Below are positions 1 to 7,815 of a stretch of 23,904 bases of DNA, piece after piece. Location of the stretch: the NCBI RefSeq assembly GCF_937920075.1, contig NZ_CALETI010000270.1:1-23904 (forward strand), written 5' to 3'. This stretch comes from an uncultured Agitococcus sp. (lineage in GTDB: Bacteria > Pseudomonadota > Gammaproteobacteria > Pseudomonadales > Moraxellaceae). A program made the position numbers and the translations under genes. The stretch's first letter is position 1. Each line of letters opens with the position of its first letter. The notes below the pieces were generated by a model, which worked only from the letters and a program-made list of their open reading frames with translations, made no database searches and had not been told where the DNA came from.

Positions 1-100
1 GAGCTTTGCTCGGTGCATTTTCAGCGGCTTCTTTGGCTGCTTTAGTGGTATTCTCTAATGCCGTTTGTGCGGCTTGTTTTGCTTTTTCAAAAAAAGACAT
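1..100 (-). CDS. Partial small Ala/Lys-rich helical protein
   Basis: This minus-strand reading frame starts at ATG 100-98 and runs off the left edge, so only the first 33 residues are visible (MSFFEKAKQAAQTALENTTK...). The composition is Ala, Lys, Glu and Gln, with the spacing of an amphipathic helix and no hydrophobic segment. An AAGGA ribosome site sits 8 bases before the ATG, which supports a real start. It lies 20 bases downstream of the DUF1232 gene on the same strand, so the two are probably co-transcribed. I do not recognise a family. Such Ala/Lys-rich openings occur in small stress-related or coiled-coil proteins, but that is only a resemblance in composition. Confidence 0.6.
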   Translation of the reverse strand, partial: MSFFEKAKQAAQTALENTTKAAKEAAENAPSKA

Positions 101-120
101 ACATAGAATCCTTGTGATGA

Positions 121-735
121 TTACTTATCAAACCAATTAGATAGTTTTTGTCTAGCTTTATTTTTTACATCTTCTGTAACATACATAGACACTGTTGCCA
201 ATGCTCCTACCAATGCACCTAAGTCATCTGAATAGCCAACAACAGGCGTAATATCAGGAATCGCATCTATAGGTGAAATAAAATAAGCTAATGCACTATA
301 AATTACTGTTTTTGCCCATACAGGAGTATCATTTTCTTGAGCAGCATAATACAAAAAAAGAGCCTTTTCTATCACTTCTTTTCCTGCTGCCTTTGCGAAG
401 TTCTTTAGTTTATCCCAAAAACTTGAGTCTGAATAATCATCGTATTTTTGAGGCTTGTTTGTCACAGGGAGTTCAACGGCTGTATTGACTACTACTTGAG
501 CATTTTTAGACGTTGTAATAACATCCAAAGCTTGTTGTTGATTGATGTTTTTCTTGCTGTTCCTTTTTGTAGATAGATATTTATAGCCTGCAAAAGCTAT
601 TCCGCAAAGAATAAGCATATTAATAAAATCCAACCCAGCTTGATGTAAAAAACTAAAAACTTGAATCCAAGATATAATGGCTAATAAAGCCAACATCATC
701 AATCCCAAAAAGGCTCCAAATCCAAAGCTTGCCAT
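121..735 (-). CDS. DUF1232 (YkvA-type) membrane protein
   Basis: The protein has 204 residues if it starts at ATG 735-733, which has a GAGG site five bases upstream. A longer version from the TTG at 753 would place that GAGG inside the coding region, so I reject it. Two hydrophobic segments lie at about residues 7-30 and 36-53, followed by a polar linker. A DUF1232 core lies at about residues 138-186 and contains the hallmark SPIDAIPD and a following DDLGAL. DUF1232 proteins are small membrane-associated proteins of unknown biochemical role, so no function is assigned. The gene precedes the small helical protein at 1-100 in an apparent two-gene unit. The family call is firm; the job in the cell is unknown. 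Confidence 0.8.
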   Translation of the reverse strand: MASFGFGAFLGLMMLALLAIISWIQVFSFLHQAGLDFINMLILCGIAFAGYKYLSTKRNSKKNINQQQALDVITTSKNAQVVVNTAVELPVTNKPQKYDDYSDSSFWDKLKNFAKAAGKEVIEKALFLYYAAQENDTPVWAKTVIYSALAYFISPIDAIPDITPVVGYSDDLGALVGALATVSMYVTEDVKNKARQKLSNWFDK

Positions 736-777
736 AAAAACCTCTAAAAACAATATGGTTGTGTATGCTATTTTTAT

Positions 778-1350
778 CTATATTTTTTGAGATATAAATT
801 TGTTCAGCTCCTCACGCCATTCAGCTAAGCCTTGTTGGTTGAGTATAGCAAATAACTCTTGAATCGCCTGTTTCTCCTTTTCCGCTGTTGATGGGCGTGC
901 TTTAACATCAAATAATCTGAATAATAGCGGAAAATTAAAACAAGCTGCACCCCCTATAATTTTTATGGGAGTAAGAGTTTTGCCTTCTACAATCGCTTTA
1001 GAAGCATCAAAATAAGGTTGCAGCTCTTGAAGCACTGTATGAGGTAATATGTCTTTAAGTTGTGTTTCCACCATCATAAACGTTAATGCTTGAGTATGTG
1101 ACATTGGTAATTCATGTTTGGCTTCTTTTTGCCATCGCCAGCCATAGGGGGAACTCTCGTCTCTACATTCCAATGGAAAAATAGTCGCTAAACCTTGTAA
1201 GTCGCGTTGAATAGTACGTAAATCAACATCAATTGAGTAATGGCATAATAATGACTCTTTAATATCTTGAGTACTGATGTAATGCACATGACGCAGCAGA
1301 CGTAAAATATGCCATTGACGCATTAGAGTTGTTGTTTTTTCTTGGCGCAT
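778..1350 (-). CDS. HTH protein resembling a WYL regulator without its WYL domain
   Basis: This is a 190-residue protein. Residues about 10-75 look like the winged helix-turn-helix that opens WYL-type regulators: WHILRLLRHVHYIS, then DLRTIQRDLQGL, then YGWRW. The next stretch (LPMSHTQALTFMMVETQLKDILP) matches the linker helix that follows the HTH in those proteins. Where the ligand-sensing WYL barrel should begin, the chain ends after about 60 more residues, and no WYL motif is present. WYL regulators usually exceed 300 residues, so this is a short or truncated form. It probably binds DNA; the target is unknown. It starts 2 bases after the stop of the 82-residue gene upstream, so the two are co-transcribed. 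The ATG has no strong ribosome site, which fits translational coupling. Confidence 0.65.
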   Translation of the reverse strand: MRQEKTTTLMRQWHILRLLRHVHYISTQDIKESLLCHYSIDVDLRTIQRDLQGLATIFPLECRDESSPYGWRWQKEAKHELPMSHTQALTFMMVETQLKDILPHTVLQELQPYFDASKAIVEGKTLTPIKIIGGAACFNFPLLFRLFDVKARPSTAEKEKQAIQELFAILNQQGLAEWREELNKFISQKI

Positions 1351-1352
1351 AA

Positions 1353-1601
1353 TTAGAATGCTATAAATGGTTTGAGTATTGCTTTTTCTTTTTTGGAAAT
1401 GTAAGGGTATCGACTCATGAGAGTAGCGATATAGTCTGTCCCTTCAGGTAGCTCATGCATATTAATAGGAGGTCTTTGGATTCGTACAAAAGGAATTTTA
1501 GTGGGTATGGTGCTAGTATGATAATCATTCCAGAGTATCATTAAAGAAAAAGGAAATGGAAGCGATACAGCGTACGATTTCATGGCATTTTCCATGCACA
1601 A
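1353..1601 (-). CDS. Hypothetical 82-residue protein
   Basis: This small reading frame is coupled to the HTH gene, with 2 bases between them. Three starts are possible: TTG at 1601, ATG at 1595 and ATG at 1583. The TTG has the best-placed ribosome site (AAGGA, 8 bases before it), so I keep it, but the ATG at 1595 could equally be used. The protein has no clear membrane segment or signal peptide. It contains aromatic and Pro-rich stretches (PFPFSLMILW, RIQRPPINMHELPEG) and a basic C-terminal part. I recognise no family. Its position ahead of an HTH protein suggests a shared unit but does not reveal a function. Confidence 0.5.
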   Translation of the reverse strand: MCMENAMKSYAVSLPFPFSLMILWNDYHTSTIPTKIPFVRIQRPPINMHELPEGTDYIATLMSRYPYISKKEKAILKPFIAF

Positions 1602-1705
1602 AAGAGTTATCCTTAATATCGCGTCAAATCATTTTTTATGCAATGGTATCTCAAAAATGCAGCGACATTATAGGTCGTCACAGTTATTGATGATGGCGTA
1701 TGTTA

Positions 1706-1725
1706 GGAGGTATTTTTATACCTCC
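1706..1725. terminator. Hairpin just downstream of lipA
   Basis: A perfect 8-bp stem (GGAGGTAT / ATACCTCC) with a TTTT loop lies 18 bases past the lipA stop codon on the minus strand. No long T-run follows on either strand, so it is not a textbook intrinsic terminator. It may end or stabilise the lipA transcript. Confidence 0.45.
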
Positions 1726-1742
1726 ACACATTTTACTCTCAA

Positions 1743-2699
1743 TCACCCTAACGCCTTTCCTTCATACTGCCTATCCGCATGATACGAAGAACGTACCATT
1801 GGCCCACTCCAAATATTGGTGAAGCCTAATTTTTTGCCATAATCAGCATATTCTTTAAATTCATCAGGATGGACAAAACGATCAACAGGTGCGTGATTTT
1901 TTGACGGCTGTAAATATTGGCCAATGGTTACGAGGTCAACATTGTGGGCGTGTAAATCGTCCAATACTGCTAAAACTTCTTCTTTGGTTTCGCCAATCCC
2001 GACCATCAAACCACATTTAGTGGTTACGTCTGGACATTCTTCTTTAAAGCGTTTAAGCAACGTGAGAGAGTGTTGATAATCCGAACCAGGTCTAATCGCT
2101 TTATAAATTCTGGGCACGGTTTCGATGTTGTGGTTAAACACATCGGGTGGACACTCGCGCATAATCCGCAAGGCAATATCCATGCGGCCTCTAAAATCAG
2201 GTACTAAAACTTCAATTTTAGTATTTGGATTCAACGAGCGTGTTTGGCTAATACAATCGACAAAATGTTGTGCGCCACCATCTTTTAAATCGTCACGGTC
2301 AACCGAAGTCACTACGACATATTTTAACTTGAGATTAGCCACGGTTTCGGCTAAATGACGTGGTTCATCAGCATCTAAGGCATTAGGACGGCCATGTGCG
2401 ACATCACAAAACGGACAGCGGCGCGTACAAATATCACCCATAATCATAAAAGTAGCTGTGCCACCGCCAAAGCATTCAGGCAGATTAGGACACGCGGCTT
2501 CTTCACAAACAGTATGTAATTTCTGTTCGCGTAATAAGCCTTTAATACGTTGAACTTCGTTGGGGTTAGAAATACGAACACGAATCCAGTCAGGTTTACG
2601 CGGTAGGGTTTCGGTTGGAATCACTTTAACTGGAATACGGGAAACCTTTTCGGCACCACGTAACTTTTCGCCAGTCACGACTTTAACGATTTCGCTCAT
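1743..2699 (-). CDS. lipA: Lipoyl synthase LipA
   Basis: This radical S-adenosylmethionine enzyme inserts two sulfur atoms into octanoyl groups on the E2 subunits of 2-oxoacid dehydrogenases and on GcvH, giving lipoyl cofactors. At 318 residues it has the usual family length. Both iron-sulfur clusters are visible: the auxiliary cluster at Cys65, Cys70 and Cys76 (CEEAACPNLPEC) and the radical SAM cluster at Cys91, Cys95 and Cys98 (CTRRCPFC). The C-terminal RSSYHAD carries the conserved Arg-Ser-Ser that contacts the auxiliary cluster. I place the start at ATG 2699; a TTG two codons upstream is less likely. No lipB is adjacent. The gene is divergent from the MMPL exporter across a 277-base region. 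A hairpin follows the stop. Confidence 0.97.
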   Translation of the reverse strand: MSEIVKVVTGEKLRGAEKVSRIPVKVIPTETLPRKPDWIRVRISNPNEVQRIKGLLREQKLHTVCEEAACPNLPECFGGGTATFMIMGDICTRRCPFCDVAHGRPNALDADEPRHLAETVANLKLKYVVVTSVDRDDLKDGGAQHFVDCISQTRSLNPNTKIEVLVPDFRGRMDIALRIMRECPPDVFNHNIETVPRIYKAIRPGSDYQHSLTLLKRFKEECPDVTTKCGLMVGIGETKEEVLAVLDDLHAHNVDLVTIGQYLQPSKNHAPVDRFVHPDEFKEYADYGKKLGFTNIWSGPMVRSSYHADRQYEGKALG

Positions 2700-2976
2700 T
2701 AGCAATTGCTCTTGCTGAAAGGAGATGAAGAGAGGGATGAAGCTATTTTAGCGTAATTGCTACTTTTGCGCATCTTTGATTAGGATTTGCTGTTCATTGG
2801 CTAGTTTTTGGAGATTAACGACAATTCTTTGACTTTGGATGCCTAGTTAGAGTTTGCCTATATAGACTGTTTTTAAAATCAAGTATTCTCGCGCTTTAAC
2901 TCAACCTCCCAAAAAACTCCTCAAATTTTACATATTCCATCAAGTTAGATGGAGTAATAGTTTAGGTATTGATTAG

Positions 2977-5271
2977 ATGAATGCTCGTTTTAACAGTTTG
3001 GTGATAAACAATCCAAAATCTGCCTTAGCGGTGATGTTTTTAGCGATTGTACTTGCATGTATTGGTTTTAAAAATTTATGGTTAAGTACCTCATTTAAGA
3101 TTAACTTCGATAAAACCAATCCCTTATTAATTGCCATGAATGAGCAAGAAGATACCTTCTCAAAAAATGACAATATGGTGGTATTGGTGATTGCTAAAGA
3201 TGGCAATATTTTTAACCGCCAAGCCTTGCAAGCGATTGATGAGTTAACCGATTTGGGATGGAAAAGCCCGTTTGCTAGTCGGGTTGACTCTTTAACTAAC
3301 TTTAACAGTGTTGAAAGTGATAACGACAATATTGTTGTTGAACCTGTTTTAGATAATCCGAGCACAAAAACCGATGAGCAATTAGCCAAAGGCAAACAAG
3401 CAATTTTAAATAGTCCTGAGTTAAAGGGCTATTTGGTATCAAATAATGGCCGTAGCTCAATTGTGCTAATGACCTTTCAATTGCCCGAAAATCCTGTTGG
3501 CGAAATTAAACAAATTTCTGATCATGTGCATCACATTGTTGACCAAGTTGCGCCTAAGTACCCACAAGTCGAATTTCATGTCACAGGCACAGTCGAAGCA
3601 TCAATGTCGTTTACCGATGCCATGCTCAAAGATATGGCCTTACTGTTACCAATCGGCTATGGCTTAATGATTGCCTCGTTAACCTTATTGTTGCGTAGTT
3701 TTTGGGCAACGGTGATTACACTGAGTTTAGTGAGTGTGGTCAGTGTGTTGGTCATGGGTATTAAATGTTGGTTTGATGGCGCAATTACCGCAGTCAATAT
3801 GTTTGCACCAACGATGATTATGACCATTGCCATTGCCGATTGTGTCCATGTATTAACAGGGTTTTTATTGCATTACCGAGAAGGGCTGAGCAAAAAAGAG
3901 GCGATGCTTACTTCCTTAACTGAAAGTCGAAAAGCGGTATTTTTAACCAGTATTACCACAGCCGTTGGTTTTGCCTCACTTAATTTTCATGAGTCACCAA
4001 CCTATCGTGAACTAGGTAATTTGGTTGTTTTTGGTATTGGTGTTGCTTGGTTTTTAGTCTATGCCTTGTTACCTGCTTTGGTGATGGTATTGCCAATTAA
4101 AGCAGGTAAACCGCAAAATGGGGCTAAGCAGTTTATGACCGCTTGGGCAAATTGGGTGATTAAATATCCAAAGCAAATTTTAGCAGTGATGGCGATTGTC
4201 TCCATTACGATTATTGCCGTAGGTATGCCACGTAATGAACTCAATGAAATGTTTACCACCTATTTGGATGATACTTTTGAGTTTAAGCGTTCTAACACCA
4301 AATTAAATGAAGAGTTGGGTGGCATTCACCGTTTGTTGTATACCCTTGATTCAGGCAAAGAAAATGGTATTTATGAGCCAGCTTATTTGCAACGTTTAGA
4401 TGCTTTTGCCACATGGTATAGACAGCAACATGGCGTGTCTAACGTTTATACCTACACCGATGTGATGAAGCGTTTAAATCGTGCTATGCACAATAATGAT
4501 CCGCAAGCCTATACTTTACCAAATAGTGTCGAGTTAGCTGCTCAATATGCCTTAGTTCATGAAATGTCTTTATCCGAAGGCCAAGAACTGACCAATATGG
4601 TGAGCATGGATAAACGTAAAACCATGTTAACGGTGATTGTTTCCGAAACCGATTCAAAAGCATTACTCGCATTAAACAAAAGCGCCGAAGATTGGTTAGC
4701 AAAAAATGCCACCCCTGAAATGAAAACCAAAGGCGTTGGCTTGGATTTAATTTTCTCCAATATGGCGATGACTAATATTCCATCCATGGTTTACGGCACG
4801 TTTTTGTGTATAGTGATTGTCTCGTTAATGTTAGGAGTAGCTTTAAAATCTTGGCGTTTAGGCACAATTAGTTTGTTTGTTAACTCGTTACCTGTGGCTA
4901 TAGCTTTGGGTTTATGGGGCTTTATTAATGGTCGTATTGATATTGGTGTAGCAGCCGTAGGGACATTATCGTTTGGTATTGTCGTTGACGATACCATTCA
5001 CTTTATGACTCATTATCAAAAGTTTAAACAAGCTGGTATGGCATCAGTTGATGCGGTTCGTGAGGTTTTTGTTAGCTCTGGTTTAGCGATGATTACCACA
5101 ACAGTGGCTTTGATTGGTGGTTTTGGTATTTTGGCTTTTTCTCACTACAGTGCCAACGCCAATATGGGCTTTTTGACGGCTGTGTGTATGTTTTTAGCAA
5201 TTATTTTTGATTTATGTGCGTTGCCTGCGTGGTTGGTATGGCGTGATAAAGCCGAGGTGCGCCATGACTAA
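2977..5271 (+). CDS. MMPL/RND-superfamily membrane exporter
   Basis: A 764-residue inner-membrane protein with the duplicated RND plan: a first membrane helix at about 14-34, a large periplasmic domain, a five-helix bundle at about 220-380, then the whole repeated, with the last bundle at about 605-755. The fourth helix of each half carries the charged motif typical of MMPL/Patched-type transporters (IAIADCVHVL and VVDDTIHF), where acidic residues relay protons. At this length it belongs with the shorter YdfJ/MmpL/HpnN-like members rather than the AcrB type of over 1,000 residues, and no adaptor gene precedes it. These proteins usually move lipids or other hydrophobic molecules; the substrate here cannot be read from sequence. 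Its last 8 bases overlap the next gene, so the two are coupled. Confidence 0.88.
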   Translation: MNARFNSLVINNPKSALAVMFLAIVLACIGFKNLWLSTSFKINFDKTNPLLIAMNEQEDTFSKNDNMVVLVIAKDGNIFNRQALQAIDELTDLGWKSPFASRVDSLTNFNSVESDNDNIVVEPVLDNPSTKTDEQLAKGKQAILNSPELKGYLVSNNGRSSIVLMTFQLPENPVGEIKQISDHVHHIVDQVAPKYPQVEFHVTGTVEASMSFTDAMLKDMALLLPIGYGLMIASLTLLLRSFWATVITLSLVSVVSVLVMGIKCWFDGAITAVNMFAPTMIMTIAIADCVHVLTGFLLHYREGLSKKEAMLTSLTESRKAVFLTSITTAVGFASLNFHESPTYRELGNLVVFGIGVAWFLVYALLPALVMVLPIKAGKPQNGAKQFMTAWANWVIKYPKQILAVMAIVSITIIAVGMPRNELNEMFTTYLDDTFEFKRSNTKLNEELGGIHRLLYTLDSGKENGIYEPAYLQRLDAFATWYRQQHGVSNVYTYTDVMKRLNRAMHNNDPQAYTLPNSVELAAQYALVHEMSLSEGQELTNMVSMDKRKTMLTVIVSETDSKALLALNKSAEDWLAKNATPEMKTKGVGLDLIFSNMAMTNIPSMVYGTFLCIVIVSLMLGVALKSWRLGTISLFVNSLPVAIALGLWGFINGRIDIGVAAVGTLSFGIVVDDTIHFMTHYQKFKQAGMASVDAVREVFVSSGLAMITTTVALIGGFGILAFSHYSANANMGFLTAVCMFLAIIFDLCALPAWLVWRDKAEVRHD

Positions 5272-5989
5272 ACAGCTTGGTCATTTTGAATTACATTTAG
5301 TAGAAGCGATGGCCATAAATAGTCAGCGACAAGCTTTTTATGGTCAAAAAACACAAGGAAAATCCAAGTGGTTGAGTTGGTTGTTAATTTGGTCTGAACG
5401 TATGACTTTGGCCTTAGCTCGCTATTTTGATAAAAGCGCACGCCCGTTTAATGAGCGTGGTATTGCTGTGGTTGAGGCTGATTTTGTGTCGATGGCAGAC
5501 ATTAAACCTGTTGAAACGGCACCAATTTACCAAGGCATAGCAACCGCTGCGCAACGTAAACAAGTGTTGATGTGGTTAAAACAACTGCAAAAACAGGCAA
5601 AGCCTGCCTTAAAACAAGGTAACTATCAGCAAGTTGCTGATTTGACTGCACAAACGTTGCAACAGCTTCATGACTATGAGCAACAAACGGCTTGTCATTA
5701 TGCCATGACTATACATTTGTTGGAGTCATTAGGTTTTGCGGCGTTACATGCAGTGCAATATATTGAGCAGGATGCTCAAGTTGAAAGCTTATGTCGACGT
5801 TTAGTGGCTATTCAAGTGTTGTTATTAACAGGCGGCATTTTTTATGATCGTTTGGCACAGCCTTGTCATGCACAAGGGGCAGGCATATTATTCAATGATG
5901 TGCCAGTTATTCCGTTTTTAACCGAGTATCACGCTCTAAAATCCCATCCTTCAACACTAGTTGTCGATCACAGCGGTTTGCTAAATTAA
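5264..5989 (+). CDS. Uncharacterised 241-residue protein coupled to the MMPL exporter
   Basis: The start at ATG 5264 overlaps the exporter's stop by 8 bases and has GAGGTG five bases upstream, which favours it over any upstream start. The protein is soluble-looking, helical and rich in Gln, Leu and Ala. It has no signal peptide and no strong membrane helix, apart from a hydrophobic patch at about 190-205 (RLVAIQVLLLTGGIF). I recognise no family. Coupling to the transporter suggests an accessory or substrate-processing role, which is inference. The last 83 bases overlap the 3' end of the convergent ABC ATPase gene. That is unusually long, and the true C-terminal part should be checked against homologues. 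Confidence 0.7.
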   Translation: MTKQLGHFELHLVEAMAINSQRQAFYGQKTQGKSKWLSWLLIWSERMTLALARYFDKSARPFNERGIAVVEADFVSMADIKPVETAPIYQGIATAAQRKQVLMWLKQLQKQAKPALKQGNYQQVADLTAQTLQQLHDYEQQTACHYAMTIHLLESLGFAALHAVQYIEQDAQVESLCRRLVAIQVLLLTGGIFYDRLAQPCHAQGAGILFNDVPVIPFLTEYHALKSHPSTLVVDHSGLLN

Positions 5990-6605
5990 CATCATGAGTG
6001 ACAATCAAGAAGGCAGTGCCGTCTTCTTGATTGATTTGCCGTAATAAAGTAAAAATACTATCTGCTGTTTGTGAATCTAAGTTACCTGTTGGTTCATCAG
6101 CTAACACCAAAGCAGGCTGTGCCATTAAGGCTCTGACAATTGCCACACGCTGTTGTTGTCCACCTGATAATTGTGTGGGGTAGCGGTGTGCGTATTTTTC
6201 TAATCCGACTTTGGCCAATAACTCTTGGGCGCGTGCTTTCAGTTGTTTATCGGCAATACCACGAATTTTCATGGGCATCATCACGTTTTCAATCGCCGTA
6301 AATGCCGACAATAAGTGGTGAAATTGAAACACAAAACCTAAAGCATGATTACGCAGGCGAGTACGTTCTTGTTCATGAAGCTGGCTAATTTGTTGACCTG
6401 TTAAATATAGCTCTCCAGAGCTAGGCTGCTCTAATAAACCAATTAAATTCAGCAAAGTCGATTTTCCTGAGCCTGATTGACCAATTAAGGCGGTAAATTC
6501 ACCTTGTTTTAAACTAAAAGAAATATCTTTTAAGACATGATTTTGGGCTTCACCCTCGCCATAAATACGATTAAGTTTTTCTAGCACCAAAACCGAGTTA
6601 GCCAT
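5907..6605 (-). CDS. ABC transporter ATPase, LolD/MacB type
   Basis: This 232-residue nucleotide-binding protein probably powers the neighbouring permease. It shows Walker A (GQSGSGKST, about 42-50), the signature LSGGQQQRV (about 146-154), Walker B with LADEPTGNLD (168-177) and the switch His in IVTHD (201-205). The DEPTGNLDSQT context and small size place it in the LolD/MacB/FtsE group that works by mechanotransmission rather than classical transport. The start is ATG 6605, which overlaps the permease stop by 8 bases; the open frame further upstream lies inside the permease gene. It is the last gene of the adaptor-permease-ATPase cassette. It could be called lolD, but the companion adaptor makes a MacAB- or DevBCA-like exporter more likely. 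Confidence 0.9.
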   Translation of the reverse strand: MANSVLVLEKLNRIYGEGEAQNHVLKDISFSLKQGEFTALIGQSGSGKSTLLNLIGLLEQPSSGELYLTGQQISQLHEQERTRLRNHALGFVFQFHHLLSAFTAIENVMMPMKIRGIADKQLKARAQELLAKVGLEKYAHRYPTQLSGGQQQRVAIVRALMAQPALVLADEPTGNLDSQTADSIFTLLRQINQEDGTAFLIVTHDVNLANRCDRQLVLKDGILERDTRLKTE

Positions 6606-7812
6606 AACGAATCGCCTGTACAGGGTCAAGTTTAGCGGCACGTAGGGCAGGCATTGCCGCAGAAATTAAACCAGTCAACGTCGCAACAAGCATGGTGGTG
6701 ACAAACACTTCTTGAGTCAGAGCCAATTGAAATAAAGGTTCGCCTGTTGCACTTTTAACGAATAGGGTAAAGATTTTAACCAAGCCCATGCCAGCCAAAG
6801 AACCTAAAATTGAGCCAATAAAGCCTAATAAACCACCTTGAATTAAAAACACCACCAACACTGAGCGTTGGCTTAAACCCATTGCCCGTAAAATACCAAT
6901 TTCTTTTTGTTTTTGTACCACAGCAATTGCTAAGACACTGGCAATACCAAAGGCCACCGAAATTAACACAAAAAATCGAATTAGCGTGGTTGAAGCTGTT
7001 TGGGAGCGGAGAGCTGTCATTAACTGTTGGTTGCTGCTCATCCAACTTTCGGCTTTAATCGGGTATTGTTGTTGTAATTGTTGAGCAATTTTTTCAGCAT
7101 CAAATAAGCTATAAACTTGTAAATCAATGCCCGTAATTTGACCTTGTAAATCAAGTAAATTTTGTGCCGAGCGTAACGACAAATACACCCAACGTCTGTC
7201 TAAATCTTTAATGCCAAATTCAAAAATACCCGTAATTCGCACCGAAATTTGTCGATTATTGGCGGTTAATAAATTCAAATTATCACCCACACGTATCCCT
7301 AAATCATCCGCCAAACGTGTACCTATCATCGCCTCATTACTATTAAGCTGTAGTTGGCCTTGTTTAAGATAGTCTTTAAGTGGAATGATACGGTTATAGG
7401 CTTCGGGTTGAATGCCTAATATCGCAACTGACTTGTCAGCTTGGCCACGTAAGGCAAAGGCTGCACCAGATAACACTGGCGAAACCGCTTTAATTTTCGG
7501 GTCAGTTTGGATTTTTTGTTCAATCAATTGCCAGTTTAGAATAGGTTCTATGCGTTGCGGGCGAGGTTGAGTTTGTCGAAAAACTTGCTCACCTTTAACA
7601 CTAGCTAGTAATTCCTTATCAGGTTCGGTTAACACAATATGCGCTTGTGTGCCTAAGGTTCGATCAATAATTGTCCGTTGTAAGCCTGTCACTAGCGTAG
7701 TAATAAAGACAATGACTGCGACACCCAAGGCAATACCACTGGCAATTAACAAAGTTTGGGTTTTACCTTCTTTAAGAAAGCGTGTGGCGAGTTGCCATTC
7801 AAACCAGACCAT
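6598..7812 (-). CDS. ABC transporter permease, FtsX/LolC/MacB type
   Basis: A 404-residue inner-membrane permease. The first helix lies at about 20-42 (LLIASGIALGVAVIVFITTLV), followed by a periplasmic MacB-like core domain (about 45-265) and a C-terminal FtsX domain with three helices at about 275-400. The cytosolic loop after helix 2 has the family signature QKQKEIGILRAMGLS, which couples to the ATPase. The ending AAKLDPVQAIRYG is also typical. The gene follows the adaptor after 3 bases and overlaps the ATPase by 8, so the three are one operon. Unlike LolCDE, there is one permease gene and a dedicated adaptor, pointing to a dimeric permease exporting a molecule from inner membrane or periplasm. 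The substrate is unknown. Confidence 0.9.
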   Translation of the reverse strand: MVWFEWQLATRFLKEGKTQTLLIASGIALGVAVIVFITTLVTGLQRTIIDRTLGTQAHIVLTEPDKELLASVKGEQVFRQTQPRPQRIEPILNWQLIEQKIQTDPKIKAVSPVLSGAAFALRGQADKSVAILGIQPEAYNRIIPLKDYLKQGQLQLNSNEAMIGTRLADDLGIRVGDNLNLLTANNRQISVRITGIFEFGIKDLDRRWVYLSLRSAQNLLDLQGQITGIDLQVYSLFDAEKIAQQLQQQYPIKAESWMSSNQQLMTALRSQTASTTLIRFFVLISVAFGIASVLAIAVVQKQKEIGILRAMGLSQRSVLVVFLIQGGLLGFIGSILGSLAGMGLVKIFTLFVKSATGEPLFQLALTQEVFVTTMLVATLTGLISAAMPALRAAKLDPVQAIRYG

Positions 7813-7815
7813 TTG

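Noticed and set aside
121..753. Longer version of the DUF1232 gene from a TTG start
   Set aside because: The GAGG ribosome site for the ATG at 735 would be inside it, and the TTG has no ribosome site of its own.
2936..2953. TCCATC-AAGTTA-GATGGA dyad before the MMPL exporter
   Set aside because: Only six pairs in an AT-rich region with no repeat elsewhere in the window; expected by chance often enough.
2973..3395. A 140-codon open frame on the minus strand
   Set aside because: It lies wholly antisense to the start of the MMPL exporter, has low-complexity Ser/Leu composition and no ribosome site; it is a shadow of the real gene.
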